Shown here: piece by piece, positions 11,715-22,747 of the stretch
Position numbering within the stretch: the stretch's first letter is position 1
Layout: each line of letters begins with the position of its first letter
From: Apostichopus japonicus
Taxonomy: Eukaryota > Echinodermata > Holothuroidea > Aspidochirotida > Stichopodidae
Direction of reading: 5' to 3'
Length of the DNA stretch: 64,000 nt
Assembly (NCBI RefSeq): GCF_037975245.1
Contig: NC_092561.1
Location: forward strand, 5,382,001 to 5,446,000
The notes under the pieces: model-generated
The model's database searches: none
What the model was told of the DNA's origin: nothing
Seen by the model: only the letters and a program-made list of their open reading frames with translations
Translations under genes and position numbers: made by a program

Positions 11715-12020
11715 CCGGTGCTGTGGCCGAGTGGATAAATGCGGTGGCATTTGAAGCAATGAGGCTTAGCAGACGGGAGGTTCCGGTTTCGAAATCCGGC
11801 CAGGTCATGGTAAGGTGGGGTTTTCATCCAAGAGCAATCTACGGTTTTCCCATCTGAAATGACTTTCTTAATTGAAAACATTCCAAATTTGAGTTTAAAA
11901 TGTTGAATTTGAAGTCACCCCACATGTAAGTTGTAATTCATAAGCACTTTCGGGTTTATCCCACATTTGTGGTCGCTTAAGCGTCGTAAAAATAACTGCT
12001 GGTTATTATCATATTATTGT
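11715..12020 (+). mobile_element. tRNA-derived SINE, copy 1
   Basis: It begins with a class-II tRNA-like head (GGTGCTGTGGCCGAGTGG, A-box-like) and a degraded B box near 11790, followed by about 210 bp of unrelated body ending in an ATT-rich tail. The whole unit matches 25809-26120, so it is a SINE and not a stand-alone tRNA gene. Confidence 0.8.
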
Positions 12021-15000
12021 TAGTTTTAGTATAATAGAGTTCAAATCTATTTTTCAATGGACCTGCACTCTCCTTCAGGTCGTTCATCAAGGCTACATAG
12101 TTATCTTGATGCTGCATTGTGAGTTGATTTGTAACCTTTCGTCACGTTAACGGCGCAATTTATATATATTCACACATTATATGATGTATTCTAACTAAGA
12201 GTATTGATCGGTTACAAAGCTTTAACCCTGGACAGAAAACCGGACAAAACGATGTGCTCCCAGAAATTTGATGTCATACACAGACGTTTCATTACAATAC
12301 CATATATTCCTACGCTTTAAAATTATTACATTGCTGAATATCGGACTGATTTTCATCAGAATTCGATCCCTAATTCATGCACAAGTTTTAGCAGTGAAAT
12401 AATGTAATAAAATAATCAAAAATGAAAATATTTTAAAACGGTTTCATTTAATACATGGGACGCGAAGCAACACCTCTCATCACAATACGGCAGGTTTTTT
12501 TTTCAAGGACAACTGTGAATATTTCAAAATGGGTGTGTTATCTGGACTGATGCAGCAGACAGGCAAAATGTAGCCTTGCCCTCTCAGGTGACTCAGATAG
12601 AGTGAACAATATATGTTAATGAAAGAAACTGCAATCGTATATGAACATGCGTCCAATGACCATGTAGATGAACCAGGAAGCGGTGAAGCCAACTACAATG
12701 ACATATCAGTACTTGGGTATAGGTAGCATTCAGATGTCACTGTATATGACCATTACAGACATGTCAATATTTCCCTATTGTCACAAAAGTTCCTCCCACG
12801 AGTAATCTTTATCGTTCTATTAAGAGTTTGTTACCTTGCTGCTCACGACATGTTTACACTCGTGAATTCAAGTGTTCTTATTCTATGTTACTCGATATAA
12901 GCCCGTTGTGGATGGTGTTTAAGTGTAATCTTTCATTCATTTGTAACGAGTAACATATATATCTTCGCATGGAATTACAACCAAGGAAGTTGCAGAACAG
13001 AGATAATGAGTCAAAAAACGTTTTTTATTCTTGTTTTATACAGTAATGCTTCCAATGTTTATTTGAGTTGTGGTATACAATTTGTGTGACATTGAATAGA
13101 CCATGATCGACTACGTCTCAACGCAAGTCAGAGATGTTGACACAAAATATGCAGTTGCTCTTTATTAACGAGTTCTTGACAATTCAATCCATCATATTAT
13201 TTTTTTCATTTAATATTTTCCATGGTTCGATGTGGCGAACCAAGTTCGAAGATTTTGCGAACTGTTATATTTACCTGTTGTGATTTTGCATGTTTTTTGC
13301 ATGTTTGAATAACCATGGAGGTACCTCCATGGAATAACAAACTGTCTAATAGACCCCATCCATACACGCTACTGATATATCAGATAGGATTACTTGTAAC
13401 GAAAAAGTGCTTTCGTATTCTCAACTCTGTTCAAATGAACCCCATTTTATAAAGGTGGTACCTACTGTAGTAACAATGCCCACCTATGTGGTTTATTCTA
13501 TCAAGGAGCACATGTAGTGCCTCTACTTATCATTCACGTTGCACCATCATCATTTACGTATGTGATTATGATACGAACAAAAAACTGACTTAAACGACTA
13601 AAATAACTTGATTCTCTTTAGGAAATACCACTGTTTGTGTGATTCCTTTTGTAGTCAGTGTAGAACGAAGACTTGCACAAGCTATAATAATGGCATCGCA
13701 GAGCTACTGTACATTAAATACTTGCAATTAATCGTTAAATTATTCCCGCCTTCATTATCCTCATTTGTTAATGGCTTCTTATTTCGTTTGACGTTTGATG
13801 TATGTTGCTGCAATCGCACAAGGAAGTTGTACATATGTACATCATACTGACAATAATATAGGCATGCATCTATTACGAAATGATAGGTTACAAAATGCTA
13901 ATGCTGAAAATAAAAGGGAAACAATAGTGCGAGATTGAGATCTCTCTCATGTCTAGAGTTATATATTGGACATTGACAAAAACGTAAGCGCACATATCAG
14001 ATAAGGTGTGAACCATGATATCTTCCAAATAACAAGATTTCCCATAGCTGTTGGTGGTATTATTTATCATAAACCGTGGTGTTCATATATGTGAAACTTA
14101 CGACTTCACAATACATGCATTTCATAGAGCGTATTTACATTAATACAAATCCAGACAATTTATTTTTGATAGTTCTCATTTAGCTGTCATATTAATGAGA
14201 GTTTGGCCTTCCGTCAAACTACTCAGTTGTCATATGGCTGTGGACCAGCATACTCTCACTCTGACGTAGTAGTTTAGCACACCTATTACGTAATATTTCT
14301 TTCTGTGTTGGTTAGTGTTGACTGTGAAATACATTTGTTACAATACCGACCACAATCTACCAGTGGTGTACTAGAGTATAGGCTCCTCCTTTTATACGAG
14401 TAGCAAGTGTTTCCGATAATGAGGAATTAATGTCCCGTTACTGCTTTTTGGCGACCGAGAATAGCCTACCAAGTATATACCGGTTTCTGAATACATCAAT
14501 TTGGAAACCATATATTGGGATCTATATACGTATTGCAAAACGTCGAAAATATGAAAAAAATCAACTATTTTGACGAGAATTTTCCGGCAAACACGAAAAT
14601 AGTAAAAATCTGAAATTTGTAAAATTGCCTAAAAGGTACATTGAGCTAATGTACAAAACGGGATTTCCAAATTGATCACATGTTGACGAGAAATGCTAAG
14701 TGTGCAAAACAGTTACTTTCGATGTTTGCACTGTGTGTTGCAATGGCACAAAACGTAAGGTATGATGTAAGTCTCTCTTATACGCTGCCGTACCATAGCC
14801 CGAACTTGATTCATTTATTGAAAGACGCTATACTTCTATTTCCTTCTTTTAACACTAGCCTCCGCTGGAAAACAACATGGGCTACCACAACTATTATAAA
14901 GCCACGTACACGTAAGTAACAAGTGATACATAGTAGGTCTAGCCTAGTATTTAAGGTACTGGTCAGTAATTATATTTCCGTGAGGTTCACGTATATGTTA

Positions 15001-15554
15001 CCGTTAGAAAAATACTGCGGGGGTTCTACTGGCAGTTTTAATTTAAGAATATCTCATTCTTGGCACCGTAGACTAACATTTTCTATGTGGTGACTATAGC
15101 GAAATGAGTATTCAAGTCATACGTTTCAAGGGACAGACTGTCAACGTTTGGCAGACTGTCGGCAGACCACTTAGGTGGGGCAAGAAAGAACGAGAAAAAA
15201 AAGGATATGAGTCGAAGTGATTAAAATCTGACTCATTGGAAGCTAGCTGCCATTGTACTTCGTAATTTACTCATTATAGCAACGGGGTTTGTTAAACACG
15301 TGCATCGGATTGTCGCGCTATGTGTATAGGCCTTATAATTGAGTAGGACGTTATACATTAAGAACTACATCTAGCATCGCGCTGTCACAACTGTATTTAA
15401 GCCACGTGTTTCTAAGTCTAACGAGTGATATCAGTACTATTCAGTAGTTTTCGTGACGTTTGTATGTTACAACGGGAATCATAAGTCAAGGGTTCTATAA
15501 ACACTATATGTACAATATTCTGCATCGCCGTTTAAAGCCTAGCTTCCGCATAAA
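12021..15554. other. Non-coding stretch, no gene recognised
   Basis: Only short chance ORFs are present. The one notable item is a perfect 20-bp palindrome at 13313-13332 (CCATGGAGGTACCTCCATGG). I see no splice-supported exon. Confidence 0.5.
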
Positions 15555-15675
15555 GAATCATGAAAGTTAAATATGAATGTAAGAGACTGACTTCGGTCAG
15601 CTTGCGGCTTTCATAAGCCAATGAGGCTTCTTCGCGAGTTCCTGCTTGCAGGAGGATCTAAAATACATACATACA
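15555..15675 (+). repeat. SINE 3' part (second SINE family)
   Basis: Matches 24957-25070 closely (gttaaatatgaatgtaagag through to gcttgcaggaggatctaaaa), ending in a CATA simple tail. The tRNA-like head is absent here, so this is a 5'-truncated copy. Confidence 0.75.
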
Positions 15676-15897
15676 TATACACGTGCCATACATGCATTAC
15701 CTACTACATTAAATTAGGCTTACGTATACACGACTTGAACTTTGTATGGTCTGATAGCTCATGTTGTTGTCCACATATTATGTCGTTCGCTTCAATAATT
15801 ACATTTCCGTAAGGTTGTATTGGCTATTACCGTTGACATATTACGTCTATGTTGGGCCTAGTGTGCCATAAGTCCAATAGACATACGTCGAATTAAA

Positions 15898-16592
15898 TTG
15901 ACATTAAAGTTTCTCGTGCTCTGATAGGATGAAACGTTTTTGAATTACGTGGCAGCCCTACATGACCTTTCGTAATTGTCAGTATAGCCATTGAGTTGTT
16001 AGGGCATATACAAAACTCCCTGTTATAGCCAACTGGGTTTGTTTTAACTGGAAATCCATAGGGACAGTAAGACAACGGTACCATTTTCACGATCTCAGAT
16101 TACATGATGTTCGTCGTAGGCCTAGATCATTACAACAGTTGAACAGTACAATTTCTTATGGAGACAGCCTGCATAAAGTAATATTGGCAAGATTACGCTA
16201 TGTATTATCGGTCAAATTTAACGAGATGAGAGCTTGTTCTTAACATCCGTAGACTGATGTCGAACGTTGAAAAAAAGGCGTCCTCTTGAGATGACTGTGT
16301 GCACCAGAACATGTTCCAAATAGCATGACTTTTCTTGTGTTGGAGACTTGTTTCATGTAGTTACTTACATTGGTATTTCTTATTTTATGTTTTTGGCAGA
16401 AATTTAGTATAGTCGTGGTACAAACTAATGTACGTCATCTAAATATGTATACATTAGCCCTATACTAATTACAGAAGCATGGTTAACTGTTGCCCGCCCT
16501 GAATATTGGGCATTTCTGGGTACCTTTTTGCAGCAGAAACACAGGCATAAATAGTTAGGAAGAACTTAGAAAACCACAAAAAGGTGCTCTGA
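15898..16592. repeat. Dispersed ~700-bp repeat, copy 2
   Basis: Direct-orientation match to 877-1575. On the minus strand this copy keeps an open 65-codon frame (15893-16090) with YNREFCICPNNSMAILTI. The same peptide survives in copy 1 apart from stops, so it may be a remnant of a coding element. The family is not recognised. Confidence 0.8.
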
Positions 16593-17399
16593 AAACAGTT
16601 GAATTCCAAGTTGGAGATTTTCAACATACTTCATTATACTTAGAACTGTAAACTACCATTAACTGGTTGCCAGACCTAAGCTTAATGTTGCAGTGTCTAT
16701 CATGAAAATAGTCTCCTGTATAGTGACTCTACACTCATGCCTAAATAAGACATGTACGTGTATTGTTATACTATAACAATAATTAAGTAGTCTGTTCGTG
16801 GAACAGAGAGTCAGTGGCTTGGCAATGCATGAGCTCAGTGAGTTCACTTAGTCCTTCACTTGTTATAACACATTTCTTGGGCTTCCTAAATTGTGCTTTT
16901 GTGGCCTATTTTTTATCATTCAGCTTGGATCATGATTTAGCAAAATGAGTGCCAGGCAATCAAATTATCATTTACTACCATCATATATCACATCATCCCT
17001 GACGTATCTTGGAGAAGGCACAAAACTATTGGATAATACATATATGAAATTGCTTAACTAATGGGAAAATTACGCCATTTGGTCACTTTTGTTTACAAGA
17101 AGGTGTCACACACGCAAACACATATACATACGTCATCACTATTGCATAGATTCCTTTTGTATCCGGCAAGGAATAAGAAAAAGTTGTTCTTGCCTGACTA
17201 TGTTAGAATGAAATCTTACAGTTTTCGTTTGCTTTGCTTTTCCCTACATATGAGGAAAGTACAACCATTGGCAGTAGTGTAAGGTAATGCTACAGATGAA
17301 TTATTTCAACAAAACATATACATTAATTGCATCTACACAAACTAGAACAAGAGGCCAAACCACGGAGTTGCTTATCTCATCGGCAGCAAAACTACACTA
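16593..17399. other. Non-coding stretch
   Basis: No ORF with recognisable content; short chance ORFs only. Confidence 0.4.
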
Positions 17400-17780
17400 A
17401 AACTATACAGTAGAACCTAGATCACGTGACCTTTTGACCTCGGCTCCCACAGCAAGCACATCATCTGATAATACTTGACATTTACATTTTGCCTGTGAAG
17501 GTTCTATGTTAATTTAATGTGTTTACCATTGGGTTATAGCAAAATAAAAGTAGTTGAGGAGGAGTTTTCGATAAACAATTGTGCTAAAATATACATTTGA
17601 CCCTTAACCACGTGACCTTTGACCTCGGTTCCCACAGCAACCACATATTTGATATTACTTGACATTCCATTATACATGTGGAGGTTCCATGTCAAGTTAT
17701 TCTTTTCCTTTGAGTTATATAAAACACGATTTTCATTAAATTTGACATCTGACCTTTGGTTCCGGGAGCATGCGAGTCAC
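17400..17780 (+). repeat. Imperfect ~190-bp tandem repeat with nuclear-receptor-like half-sites
   Basis: Two diverged units begin near 17422 (cacgtgaccttttgacctcggctccc) and 17609 (cacgtgacctttgacctcggttccc), with a partial third near 17745. The second contains TGACCTTTGACCT, a perfect direct repeat of the nuclear-receptor half-site with 1-bp spacing (DR1). Being in a repeat, it need not be functional. Confidence 0.6.
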
Positions 17781-17984
17781 AATGGTTTAGGGGGAACCCA
17801 CGCACACACCCGCCGTCCTACACACACACACACAGACACATATATACGTGTTGATCCTCCTTCAGTCATGGAATTCCGGTCACCATGGGGTACCCACCAA
17901 GTGTGACCCCCCCCCCGAGGTACATACTCAGGAAATTTAATTATTAGCATGGTAACTGTTGTTATGGCAATGGTAAGGTCAGGT

Positions 17985-20030
17985 CAGGTCACTCCCATAG
18001 TCAGAAACCGCTGGGGCACTTTGATGACGACACCCTCCTCCTCCACTTCTTCCGATCCCCTGTCTCTCTCAAACAAAACATCGCACCTTTCCCAGTCCAA
18101 TCCGCAATGTCTTTCAGCCATGTGGTCTTAGCCCGACCTCTTCCCCTGGTTCCTTCAACCATCCCGTGCATGACCGTATGAGCCAACGTCCCCGATCTCC
18201 TGGCTATGTGCCCAAACCATTGTAGCTTTCTTCTGCGCGCGACTTCTAATCACATTAGCCGATAAGTCTTTTTATTTTGTTTTTCACTTCAATATTTGTT
18301 ATTTTCTGTTTCCACGTGGTCCCGAGGATTTTTCTAAAACAGCCCAGCTCGAATGTCATTATTCTCTTTTCCATCCTCTTATTGTATGTCCAGGTCTCAC
18401 ATACGTCCATAGCCATGTAAATAATCAGTGATCTCAGAAGTTTAACCTTTGTTGAAGTGGACATCCTTTCGGAGTTCCACAGCTTATTTAATTTCGCAAG
18501 TTGACTCGTTGCTATGGCTAGTCATTTCTTTATCTCGGAATCTGATGTGACATCTTCGTTCAATGTTAAGCCAATGTACTGAAAAATCTTTCCTTCTTCT
18601 AGTGTTTTTCCATCCACTTTAATCGTTGTATATTGGTACCAATTAAACTTGAGGTGACCATTACTTTACTCTTGTATACACTAATCTCCATACCATAACT
18701 TCTAGCCGTTGTATACAGCCCATTGGTGAGAATTTCCAGTTCTGCCCTCGAGCCTGCAATGAGATCAATATCGACCACCAACTTTAACAGTCCATGTTAA
18801 GTCTTCAAATGCATCTGACATAATCTGTTCCAAAAAGATGTTAAAAGGGCATGGGGACAAGATGCAACCTTTGCGGACTCCAACCGTCGTTTGGAACCAA
18901 TCTAAACTGCTGCTGTTAGTAGTTAACACCACATTACTATAGTTGCTGTATTGTGCGTTGATCACTTTGATTAGCCCAGAGCCCATATTGTGCTTCTTCA
19001 TTACCAGCCAGAGTACACTCCTCCAAACTCTGTGAAGTACCTTCTTAAAGTCAATAAAGTCGTGGTGTAGTTCCATTTGATGGTTCCTGTATTTCTCACC
19101 CAAAATTCTCACATTTGCTATCTGTTCTACAGTGCTCCGACCACATCTAAATCCAGCTTGTTCTTCTCATAAAATACTTTCAGCCTTTAATTTTATTCTG
19201 TTACTGATAAATCTTAGCAAGACCTTACTAGGGTGACCGATGAGACTTATGGTTCTTCTTATGGTTGTTGTTCTCGAAACACCTTTCAATTTCTTCACAT
19301 CTTTTCAGCAGAAAGTTTTCTTTCGCATTTTTATTGCTTTTTGTACATCATTGTTGGCAATTTTTTTTTTACCACACTCTTCATCATTGTATTTTGTGAC
19401 TTTCAACTCTCTTCTTTTATCACATTTCTTCCATATGTGTGCGGTCACCCTTCCCCTCCTTCATGTCTCTTCTCATTTTCACTCCACCAAACTTTATGTC
19501 CTTCATCTAGTACCACTTATCCGGTAGTCAACCATCTCATTTCATCAATGATCAATATGTCCCTTTATACTTTTGCATCTTATATACTAATTCGTTCAGC
19601 TAACCTTCAGCAGACAGACTTCTTACGTTCCACGTGCCAATGGAAACTTCTTGTTTTGCAAATTTCAGTTTCATTTTTGGGTTCTCTCCAGTAGTCCATT
19701 GTTCGAAGCTCCCATCCTGTTGAGTGCCAATGGAAGACGTGGTCGTTGATGACCCGGGCCTCGACCGATCCGGTATGGTGTAGGTTTTGTGTGTACTCAT
19801 CATTGTGTTTCAATAGGCAAGAAATCCTCTCCAGATATGGATGGCCGTTGGCTCCTGGTGGAGCTCATCCGCCCTTTGTCAGTCTTATTTTTAATCCTGC
19901 TGGGTGTCCACACACCCTCCTCACAGCAGTCCGGGGACTGAAGTGGGGGAGGCGGTTTAGTCGCCGAAAAATCGACCATGAACAGGTAGTATTGGATACA
20001 TGTTACCAATAGCAGCTGGGGCTGACCTGA
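17985..20030 (-). mobile_element. Decayed non-LTR retrotransposon (APE start + RT + C-terminus)
   Basis: Reading from 20030 down: the endonuclease start VSIGTWNVRSLSAEG (near 19610), then a large internal loss. The RT follows with EEQAGFRCGRSTVEQI (near 19130-19170), FIDFKKVLHRVW, VGVRKGCILSPC (near 18870) and CETWTYNKRMEKRI (near 18380). The C-terminus has RGRAKTTWLKDIADWTGKG (near 18100). These are the ordered landmarks of a single-ORF APE-type LINE. Multiple frameshifts and stops show it is inactive. The catalytic YVDD/FADD-type box falls in a damaged stretch near 18780 (VVDIDLIAG). Confidence 0.85.
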
Positions 20031-20164
20031 CTCCAAACCACAATGGTTAGGTAAATGGATATCAACTGGAAATAGTTCTTAAAAGTATCTTACAAATAAC
20101 AAATATTTTGTTGGTGTTTAATTAACCTCAACAGGGAACTTCATCAGTAAAACGAAGAAAGATC

Positions 20165-20337
20165 CGAGGCAAATTCATTTAATATTTCTGCTCAATTCTT
20201 GTTTGGATTTTCAGTCAGTATGTACTTTAACAAAGTTGTTTCACCAGCACCTAAATATCCAGTAATGATTGTGATTGGAATTTTGCGAGCAGCAGTTGTT
20301 GTATCTGATGAGACTAAATCGGGGCAATCTTCATCAG
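20165..20337 (-). pseudogene. ZNG1/CBWD-family GTPase pseudogene fragment
   Basis: On the minus strand the frame reads DEDCPDLV, then a short linker, then [19 protein letters not shown] and KYILTEN, then a stop, then ILNEF. This is the N-terminus and P-loop region of the COBW-domain (ZNG1/CBWD) zinc metallochaperone GTPases: an acidic CPELV-type motif, then beta-strand 1 and Walker A, then the ILNEF strand. The Walker A lysine is Glu (GAGETT instead of GAGKTT), a stop interrupts the frame, and nothing further downstream is recognisable. It is a short dead fragment. Confidence 0.75.
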
Positions 20338-20671
20338 AGCTTCAGCATAGCTGTAAATGGCCCATCTGACAAAGGAACTGCAATATCTCATCCTCGCTAT
20401 TGGAGCGATGAGATGAAGAAAAAATGTTTCTTATCATTTTACTAATTGCAGAAGTTTTGGGTTATTTTTCAGCTGACATTGACATCAGGAAATTCTCTTC
20501 CATTTTGAGACTTAATGAAAGATACAGGCGTATACTCAACATTGCAAAACCCGTTGGTATAGGTCTAAAATCAACACGGGCAGCGTTAGTAGGTACATTT
20601 TGTGTTGAGATATATACTTAACTGTGTGTCGCATATACACTGTTCAAGTCCAAATTTCTCTAACGATAAAC

Positions 20672-20674
20672 GGC

Positions 20675-20709
<35 letters not shown>

Positions 20710-20710
20710 G
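20672..20710. repeat. (TA)n microsatellite
   Basis: About 38 bp of alternating TA with a single TG interruption. Confidence 0.9.
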
Positions 20711-20970
20711 GTGTACTTTATTCTATTGCCGTTGTATTGTGTTGTGCGCAGGACGAGAGTGGTGGCACATAGTTATTCTGGAAGTCTTTTGCTGGCTTGG
20801 CGAGAGATAAATTGGCTAGGTGTCAGTAGTATTGTAAGCCCCTAGCCTATCAATTTGGTCTAAACATAAAATTGTTCTAATAAATCATTTTATTGTTTGG
20901 GTTATACAAAATCCCCTTCTTGTAGCGGCGCCTGAGTAAATGCCAAATTCTCATCATCGTCAAAGAAGGA

Positions 20971-22386
20971 ATGATTTCGCAGAAGAGAGTCAAATCAACA
21001 AACCCATTTCTATGTTGTCATCTTTACAGGCGAAAATATGACTGTTTCGGGAGAGCGGGGTTCGATAGAGGATGGTTGATACTGGGATGGATGGCCATGA
21101 TTGCTGCAGTTGTGGCAGCCCATCCCTCCTCTGCTCCTCCAGCGGAGCCTCCAAGATTGACATGTGGAAATGCTTGCGGCTACGATGACTGGTTTGATCG
21201 TGCTCATTGTAATAACCGGAATCTTTCCGTGGTTCCAATAGTGGATGGCTGCGATGCTGTGCAAGTTCTGGAAGTTCAGGGGAACCACATTAGTCGAATC
21301 TCTAGTGACTGTTTGGAAGGTTACAGATATGTGACCAGCCTTGACGCATCAGAAAATGTCATTGCTGTGATAGAGCCAGGAGCATTCGCAGGGTTACCTG
21401 AAATGGAACACTTGTTGCTTTTCCAAAACGAAATAACCGCACTTGAAAATGACACTTTTATGGGTACAATAATGTTATCTTCAATCAATTTGAATCAAAA
21501 CAAGATCGTAGAAATCTCCGAAAATGTGTTGTGGGGTCTAACTGAATTAACATCGATTTTCTTGAGCAATAATCGTATATCGCACTTGGCACGGAATATA
21601 TTTCAAGGATTGTTTAAATTAAAAGATCTGTCAATAAGTAATAATAAGTTGGTTGAAATTGAAGAAGACCTCTTCAAAGGTCTTATTAGAGTAAGTAGCA
21701 TTTATCTTAATGATAATAGGCTCGTAAATATCCCGTCAGGTCTCTTTAATGGCCTTACGGCATTACAGAGTGTTTACCTATCTAATAATAGGTTAATATC
21801 GATTCCTGCCCCAACTCAGCTAGGGCTCACCTCTGGCTTAATTGTGATAGTCTTACAAGACAACGACATTACCGAAGCCTCGGATATCATTCCATATATG
21901 GATTTATCAGAAAGCGTTTTCTTTGGCGGCAATCCGTTTCGGTGTGGCTGTGATTTTGCCACAGTTCAAGAGTTATATTTCAACAACTCTTTACACGAAC
22001 AACCGGGTTATAATCAAGCAATCCAAGTAACGTGCATTTCGGGAGAAAGATCTTTCCCGATTGATCAACCACTACCTGTGGAGTTTTGCCCAGAGAATGG
22101 AGAAATGAAAGATGAAGTTCCAGTTACATCAACAATTATTGTACCAGAGTCAAGTGGAATATTCGTGCAGACAAGCTCTGAGTCTTACGACAATGTGACG
22201 TCAGACAATTCTGCAGATCCTTGTATTTGTAAATGTCCATGTGACACCTCTGATGTACAGGTATCTATCACTTTCTCTGATTGGTTAGTTATATACATTG
22301 CTAGTATAGTAACACTTCACGTCATATGGCAATTAGGGAAGAAAGTAAGATGTTTATACAATTCTTCTAAGGCAGGGGTTCCCTAA
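20971..22386 (+). CDS. Single-exon LRR type-I membrane protein
   Basis: 471-codon open frame. The likely start is the second in-frame ATG (21091, residue 41), because it opens a hydrophobic signal peptide (MAMIAAVVAAHPSSA); residues 1-40 are then 5' sequence, or a short upstream exon joins here. Order: Cys-containing N-terminal cap (about 62-95), about eight 24-residue LRRs (about 97-300, e.g. LTSIFLSNNRISHL), C-terminal cap starting at NPFRCGCD (321) to about 372, a Ser/Thr-rich stalk, a Cys cluster (DPCICKCPC), a membrane helix (about 435-457) and a short basic tail. This is an LRRNT-LRR-LRRCT-TM receptor layout, as in many innate-recognition or adhesion proteins; the ligand is unknown. The last four codons and stop (AGVP*) come from an inserted MITE; without it the end would read KESIDI*. 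A broken paralogue lies at 10612-11680. Confidence 0.85.
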   Translation: MISQKRVKSTNPFLCCHLYRRKYDCFGRAGFDRGWLILGWMAMIAAVVAAHPSSAPPAEPPRLTCGNACGYDDWFDRAHCNNRNLSVVPIVDGCDAVQVLEVQGNHISRISSDCLEGYRYVTSLDASENVIAVIEPGAFAGLPEMEHLLLFQNEITALENDTFMGTIMLSSINLNQNKIVEISENVLWGLTELTSIFLSNNRISHLARNIFQGLFKLKDLSISNNKLVEIEEDLFKGLIRVSSIYLNDNRLVNIPSGLFNGLTALQSVYLSNNRLISIPAPTQLGLTSGLIVIVLQDNDITEASDIIPYMDLSESVFFGGNPFRCGCDFATVQELYFNNSLHEQPGYNQAIQVTCISGERSFPIDQPLPVEFCPENGEMKDEVPVTSTIIVPESSGIFVQTSSESYDNVTSDNSADPCICKCPCDTSDVQVSITFSDWLVIYIASIVTLHVIWQLGKKVRCLYNSSKAGVP

Positions 22387-22739
22387 CTGGGGTGCATGAA
22401 ACCATCCCAGCGGGTTTGTGAGACGTTTCTGAAATCAAAACTAGAGTACTTTGTTGAAATAAAATCTGATATATCATATAATTTAGTAATGTACAAAAGT
22501 CGTACCAAGCGACAAACTCGTTTCGCATTCCATACGCATATGTTGGCATAGTAGTACCTTACCGTGCATTTTTCATTACATTATTACACTATGAACTTGA
22601 TCTTTTACAAAGCACCGTTATACGTACTATGGTATAATAATGACTCAGATCGTGTCTCGACAAGTTGGGGGTTCGTGGACAACTCTGACATCCACAGGGG
22701 GTTCGTTGAGGGGGGGGGGATAAAGTTAGGGAAACCCTG
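22373..22739. mobile_element. hAT-type MITE inserted in the LRR gene's 3' coding end
   Basis: 367-bp element with ends CAGGGGTTCCCTAAC and, at the right, GTTAGGGAAACCCTG. It is flanked by a perfect 8-bp target duplication TTCTAAGG (22365-22372 and 22740-22747). The CAGGGGTTCCC terminus and 8-bp duplication are typical of hAT elements. There is no transposase ORF, so it is non-autonomous. Confidence 0.9.
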
Positions 22740-22747
22740 TTCTAAGG

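Noticed and set aside
11715-11805. Functional tRNA gene (Leu/Ser-like)
   Set aside because: The head is followed by about 210 bp shared with a second copy at 25809, so it is a SINE; the B box here is also damaged.
19233-19694. 153-codon plus-strand ORF with hydrophobic stretches
   Set aside because: It lies antisense within the decayed minus-strand LINE; the hydrophobic look comes from AT-rich antisense codons.
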